Part shown: one piece after another, positions 61,207-64,000 of the stretch
Layout of the letters: each line of letters begins with the position of its first letter
How positions within the stretch are numbered: position 1 is the stretch's first letter
Origin: an uncultured SAR86 cluster bacterium
GTDB taxonomy: Bacteria > Pseudomonadota > Gammaproteobacteria > Magnimaribacterales > AG-339-G14
DNA: 64,000 nucleotides
Reading direction: 5' to 3'
Assembly: GCA_902525735.1 (NCBI GenBank)
Contig: CABZIF010000006.1
Coordinates: 1-64,000 of the forward strand
Translations under genes and position numbers: made by a program
Notes under the pieces: model-generated
What the model saw: only the letters and a program-made list of their open reading frames with translations
What the model was told of the DNA's origin: nothing
The model's database searches: none

Positions 61207-63182
61207 TTTCCTAGGACTTTTTTACAAGTCTCTACAACCTTTTCATTGGTAAAGCCAAAATGCTCAAGCAAGTCTTTTAAAGGCGCAGATTCACCAAAAC
61301 AATCCAGCCCAATTACTTCATCTCCTGTATTTAAATATTTGTACCAAAAATCTTTTGAGCCCGCTTCGATAGCAACTTTTGGCTTAATTCCTAAGACCTG
61401 AAGTTTGTAATCTTCAGATTGTGAATCGAATAATTCTGTACACGGGATAGAAACCACTTTTACTTTGATGCCCTCAGCTTGAAGAAGTTCAGCAGAATTT
61501 ATAGCTAATTCAACTTCTGAGCCGGTAGCAATAATGACAAGATCTTCGTCTTCAGCTTCTAGTAGAACGTAACCACCTTTGGCAATCAATCCGGAATCAT
61601 TTCTATTTTGTGGCGGTAAGTTTTGTCTGGACAGTATTAACGCGGTGGGCAAAACCTTTGATTCTAGGGCATGCTTCCAAGCATAAGCAGTTTCAACCCC
61701 ATCACAGGGTCTCCAAGTGTGTATTCCAGGCGTGGCTCTTAACATTGATATGTGTTCGACTGGTTGATGAGTTGGACCATCTTCACCAACACCTATTGAA
61801 TCATGGGTGTAGACGTAAACTACTGGAAGTTTCATCAAAGCAGACATTCTTACTGCATTTCTTGCATAATCAAGAAAAGTTAAAAAAGTTCCGGCATAAG
61901 GTCTGATACCGCCATGCAATATTAAGCCATTCATTATCGCGGACATGCCGAATTCTCTCACTCCGTAATTAAGATAATTTCCTGTACCATCTGAACTTAG
62001 TTGTTCGGCTCCTTTCCATTGAGTATTGTTAGATGGAGTTAGATCAGCAGAGCCGCCTATCAACTCAGGCATGACCGGCCCTATACTATCTAAACAAATT
62101 CCTGAACACTTTCTACTAGCGTAATCCGACTCGTCTGTTTCAAAACTTTTGATTAAATCTGAAATTGTAGATTCAAATTCAACTGGTAGGTCGCCAGATA
62201 CAAGTCTCTCAAATTCTTTGGCTTCACTTGCATGATTTTTTGCATATTCATTTAATTTTTCTAGCCAGTGATCTTCGATACTTTGACCGATGCTTTTATG
62301 ATCCCAGTCCTTATAAATATCTTCTGGAATGAAAAAAGGCTCATGCTGCCAATTTATGTTTTCTCTTGTGAGAGCGATTTCATCATCGCCAAGTGCAGCT
62401 CCATGTGCGTCCGCTGAGCCTGCCTTGTTTGGTGAGCCTTTGCCTATTTCAGTCTTGCAACAGATCAGAGTTGGTTTATCAGAGTTCTTAGCTTCTTTCA
62501 AAGCTTGATCTATGCTTTCAAAATTATGTCCATCAATTTCTCTGATTACTTTCCATCCATAACTTTCAAATCTGCCAGGTGTATCATCAGTGAACCAGCC
62601 TTCTACTCTACCATCAATGCTTATTTCATTATCGTCATAGAGCATTATGAGTTTGTTGAGTTTTTGAGTGCCCGCAAAAGAACATACTTCATGAGAAATG
62701 CCTTCCATTAGACAACCGTCGCCACAAAAAACGTACGTATAATGATCAATTAAATCTATTTCTTTTTTATTAAATTTTTTGGCTAGAATCTTTTCAGCCA
62801 TAGCCATTCCAACAGCATTTGCAATGCCTTGTCCTAAAGGACCAGTTGTTGTTTCAACGCCTGGCGTCACATCGCATTCTGGATGTCCAGGGGTTTTAGA
62901 CCCCAATTGTCTAAAAGCTTTTAATTCAGCCATTGGTAGATCAAACCCTGTAAGATGCAACAAAGAATAGAGCAGCATCGAGCCGTGGCCATTCGATAGA
63001 ACGAATCGGTCTCTATCAAACCAGTCTGGATTGTTGGGGTTGTATTTTAAGTGTTTTTTCCAAAGAACCTGCGCTATGTCAGCCATACCCATGGGCATTC
63101 CAGGATGTCCGCATTTAGCAGCTTGAACAGCATCCATGGAAAGAGCCCTTATTGCGTTTGCTAAATCTTGTTGGTTGGCCAT
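61203..63182 (-). CDS. tkt: Transketolase Tkt
   Basis: A 659-residue TPP enzyme of the pentose phosphate pathway. [26 protein letters not shown] at the start, the TPP motif [15 protein letters not shown], the [21 protein letters not shown] region and the C-terminal domain are complete. Length agrees with E. coli TktA (663). It leads the tkt-pgk-fba operon and is divergent from metK across a 75-base gap. Confidence 0.97.
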   Translation of the reverse strand: MANQQDLANAIRALSMDAVQAAKCGHPGMPMGMADIAQVLWKKHLKYNPNNPDWFDRDRFVLSNGHGSMLLYSLLHLTGFDLPMAELKAFRQLGSKTPGHPECDVTPGVETTTGPLGQGIANAVGMAMAEKILAKKFNKKEIDLIDHYTYVFCGDGCLMEGISHEVCSFAGTQKLNKLIMLYDDNEISIDGRVEGWFTDDTPGRFESYGWKVIREIDGHNFESIDQALKEAKNSDKPTLICCKTEIGKGSPNKAGSADAHGAALGDDEIALTRENINWQHEPFFIPEDIYKDWDHKSIGQSIEDHWLEKLNEYAKNHASEAKEFERLVSGDLPVEFESTISDLIKSFETDESDYASRKCSGICLDSIGPVMPELIGGSADLTPSNNTQWKGAEQLSSDGTGNYLNYGVREFGMSAIMNGLILHGGIRPYAGTFLTFLDYARNAVRMSALMKLPVVYVYTHDSIGVGEDGPTHQPVEHISMLRATPGIHTWRPCDGVETAYAWKHALESKVLPTALILSRQNLPPQNRNDSGLIAKGGYVLLEAEDEDLVIIATGSEVELAINSAELLQAEGIKVKVVSIPCTELFDSQSEDYKLQVLGIKPKVAIEAGSKDFWYKYLNTGDEVIGLDCFGESAPLKDLLEHFGFTNEKVVETCKKVLGK

Positions 63183-63199
63183 GAATTTTTTTGTCTATT

Positions 63200-63231
63200 T
63201 TCTACTATTTCTTATTCACTTCATAGTAGAA
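63200..63231. promoter_or_regulatory. 9-bp inverted repeat in the tkt-metK divergent gap
   Basis: TTCTACTAT (63200-63208) and ATAGTAGAA (63223-63231) form a perfect dyad with a 14-base centre. The right arm overlaps a TAGAAT -10-like box (63227-63232) for metK, so it may be a repressor operator for metK, tkt or both. It does not resemble a MetJ box. Confidence 0.45.
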
Positions 63232-63257
63232 TTCATTCCGTTCAAAAAAATTAAATC

Positions 63258-64000
63258 ATGTCCGAATACAAAACTTTTACTTCCGAATCCGTTTCTGAAG
63301 GACACCCTGATAAAATGTCAGATCAAATTTCTGATGCCATCTTGGATGCATTTTTAAAAGATGATCCTGAGTCAAGAGTCGCTTGTGAAACCCTCGTAAA
63401 AACTGACTTAGTTGTTATTGCCGGTGAAATAACCTCTGATGCAAAGCCCAATTTAGAAGAAGTCGTTAGAAAAGTTATAAATGATATTGGTTATGACAAT
63501 GACGAAGTCGGGTTCAACGGATCAAAAGTAGAGATAGTTAACGCAATTGGTATGCAATCAAATGACATTGCCCAAGGCGTTGATGAAGGAACTGGCACCG
63601 ATGAAAGTCAAGGTGCTGGAGATCAGGGGTTAATGTTTGGTTATGCCAACAACGAAACAAGTGTTTTGATGCCTGCACCTATTACTTACTCACATCTTTT
63701 GGTAAAAAAACAAGCTGAAGTAAGAAAATCTGGATTATTGCCTTGGCTACGTCCAGATGCGAAAAGTCAGTTAAGTTTTGTTTATGATGAATTGGGTAAA
63801 CCAAATTATATTTCCGCAATAGTTTTGTCTTCACAACATAGCCCTGAAATTTCCCAAAAAGATCTAGAAGAAGGAATCAGAGAAGAAGTTATCTATAAAA
63901 CTATCCCTTCTGAATGGATAACTGACAAAACTAAAATTTATATAAATCCAACTGGTAGATTTGTCATCGGTGGACCAGTTGGAGATTGTGGTTTGACGGG
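63258..64000 (+). CDS. metK: S-adenosylmethionine synthetase MetK (partial, 3' end outside window)
   Basis: Translating from the ATG at 63258 gives 247 codons before the window ends. [22 protein letters not shown], the [16 protein letters not shown] loop, KSQLSFVY and [16 protein letters not shown] are all hallmark segments, so this is MetK, making SAM from methionine and ATP. Full length is expected to be about 385. tkt is divergent as in E. coli and its relatives. No SAM riboswitch is seen in the 75-base upstream gap. Confidence 0.97.
   Translation, partial: MSEYKTFTSESVSEGHPDKMSDQISDAILDAFLKDDPESRVACETLVKTDLVVIAGEITSDAKPNLEEVVRKVINDIGYDNDEVGFNGSKVEIVNAIGMQSNDIAQGVDEGTGTDESQGAGDQGLMFGYANNETSVLMPAPITYSHLLVKKQAEVRKSGLLPWLRPDAKSQLSFVYDELGKPNYISAIVLSSQHSPEISQKDLEEGIREEVIYKTIPSEWITDKTKIYINPTGRFVIGGPVGDCGLT

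Noticed and set aside
63183..63257. SAM riboswitch upstream of metK
   Set aside because: Only 75 bases, with no recognisable SAM-I, II or V core; the only structure is a simple dyad.

Overview
The window reads as chromosomal DNA of a streamlined, AT-rich marine gammaproteobacterium, most like the SAR86 group; this assignment rests on gene content and needs a 16S comparison. The gammaproteobacterial signature is in conserved gene blocks: ybbP-ybbA facing tesA, miaB-ybeZ-ybeY-corC, ubiE-ubiB-hisE-tatABC, parE-parC, tkt-pgk-fba facing metK, plus dksA, erpA, mpl and anmK. Packing is very tight, with many 1-14 bp overlaps, and I see no insertion sequence, prophage, CRISPR array or tRNA gene.

Layout. 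1-3952: ABC exporter ybbAP, tesA, tesB and cysE. 4052-9473: the least ordinary stretch, with a CobS-like AAA+ ATPase and CobT-like VWA protein but no CobN, then a ferritin-like diiron protein, a 2-oxoglutarate/Fe(II) oxygenase and a type II pantothenate kinase. 9507-14518: one rRNA operon on the minus strand (16S-23S-5S) whose 16S-23S spacer has no tRNA but a row of inverted repeats. 14742-25896: tyrS, mepM-like peptidase, anmK, erpA, argC, thiD-thiE-PfkB kinase, dksA-folK, acs, msrA. 25933-37137: a nitronate monooxygenase/Nudix/MBL operon, nnrD, tsaE, a MazG-like protein, a small orphan with a phage-like basic motif, L31 type B with an acidic tail, bipA, mpl, PPi-type phosphofructokinase, a duplicated-domain secreted protein and a PaaI-like thioesterase. 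37189-50707: acyl-CoA dehydrogenase, DUF2244, argD, an M48 lipoprotein protease, a VOC protein, a thiC-peroxiredoxin-parE-parC operon, tolC, mutM, coaD. 50792-64000: a decayed reading frame, corC-ybeY-phoH-miaB, orn, ubiE-ubiB-hisE-tatABC, fba-pgk-tkt and the start of metK.

Functionally the window is mostly core metabolism: thiamine (thiC, thiD, thiE), CoA (type II PanK and coaD; a possible CoA-cleaving Nudix), sugar phosphates (PPi-PFK, class I aldolase, pgk, tkt), acyl-CoA turnover (tesA, tesB, paaI, acs, acyl-CoA dehydrogenase), ubiquinone, Tat export, peptidoglycan recycling (anmK, mpl) and RNA maturation (ybeY, miaB, orn).

Two themes stand out. First, several genes have a -10 box so close to the start codon that transcripts would be leaderless or nearly so, while genes inside operons often carry good Shine-Dalgarno sites. 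Second, familiar operons have lost members (no lnt after corC, no ubiJ, no hisI, no gap/epd between tkt and pgk), and convergent genes repeatedly share their stop codons.
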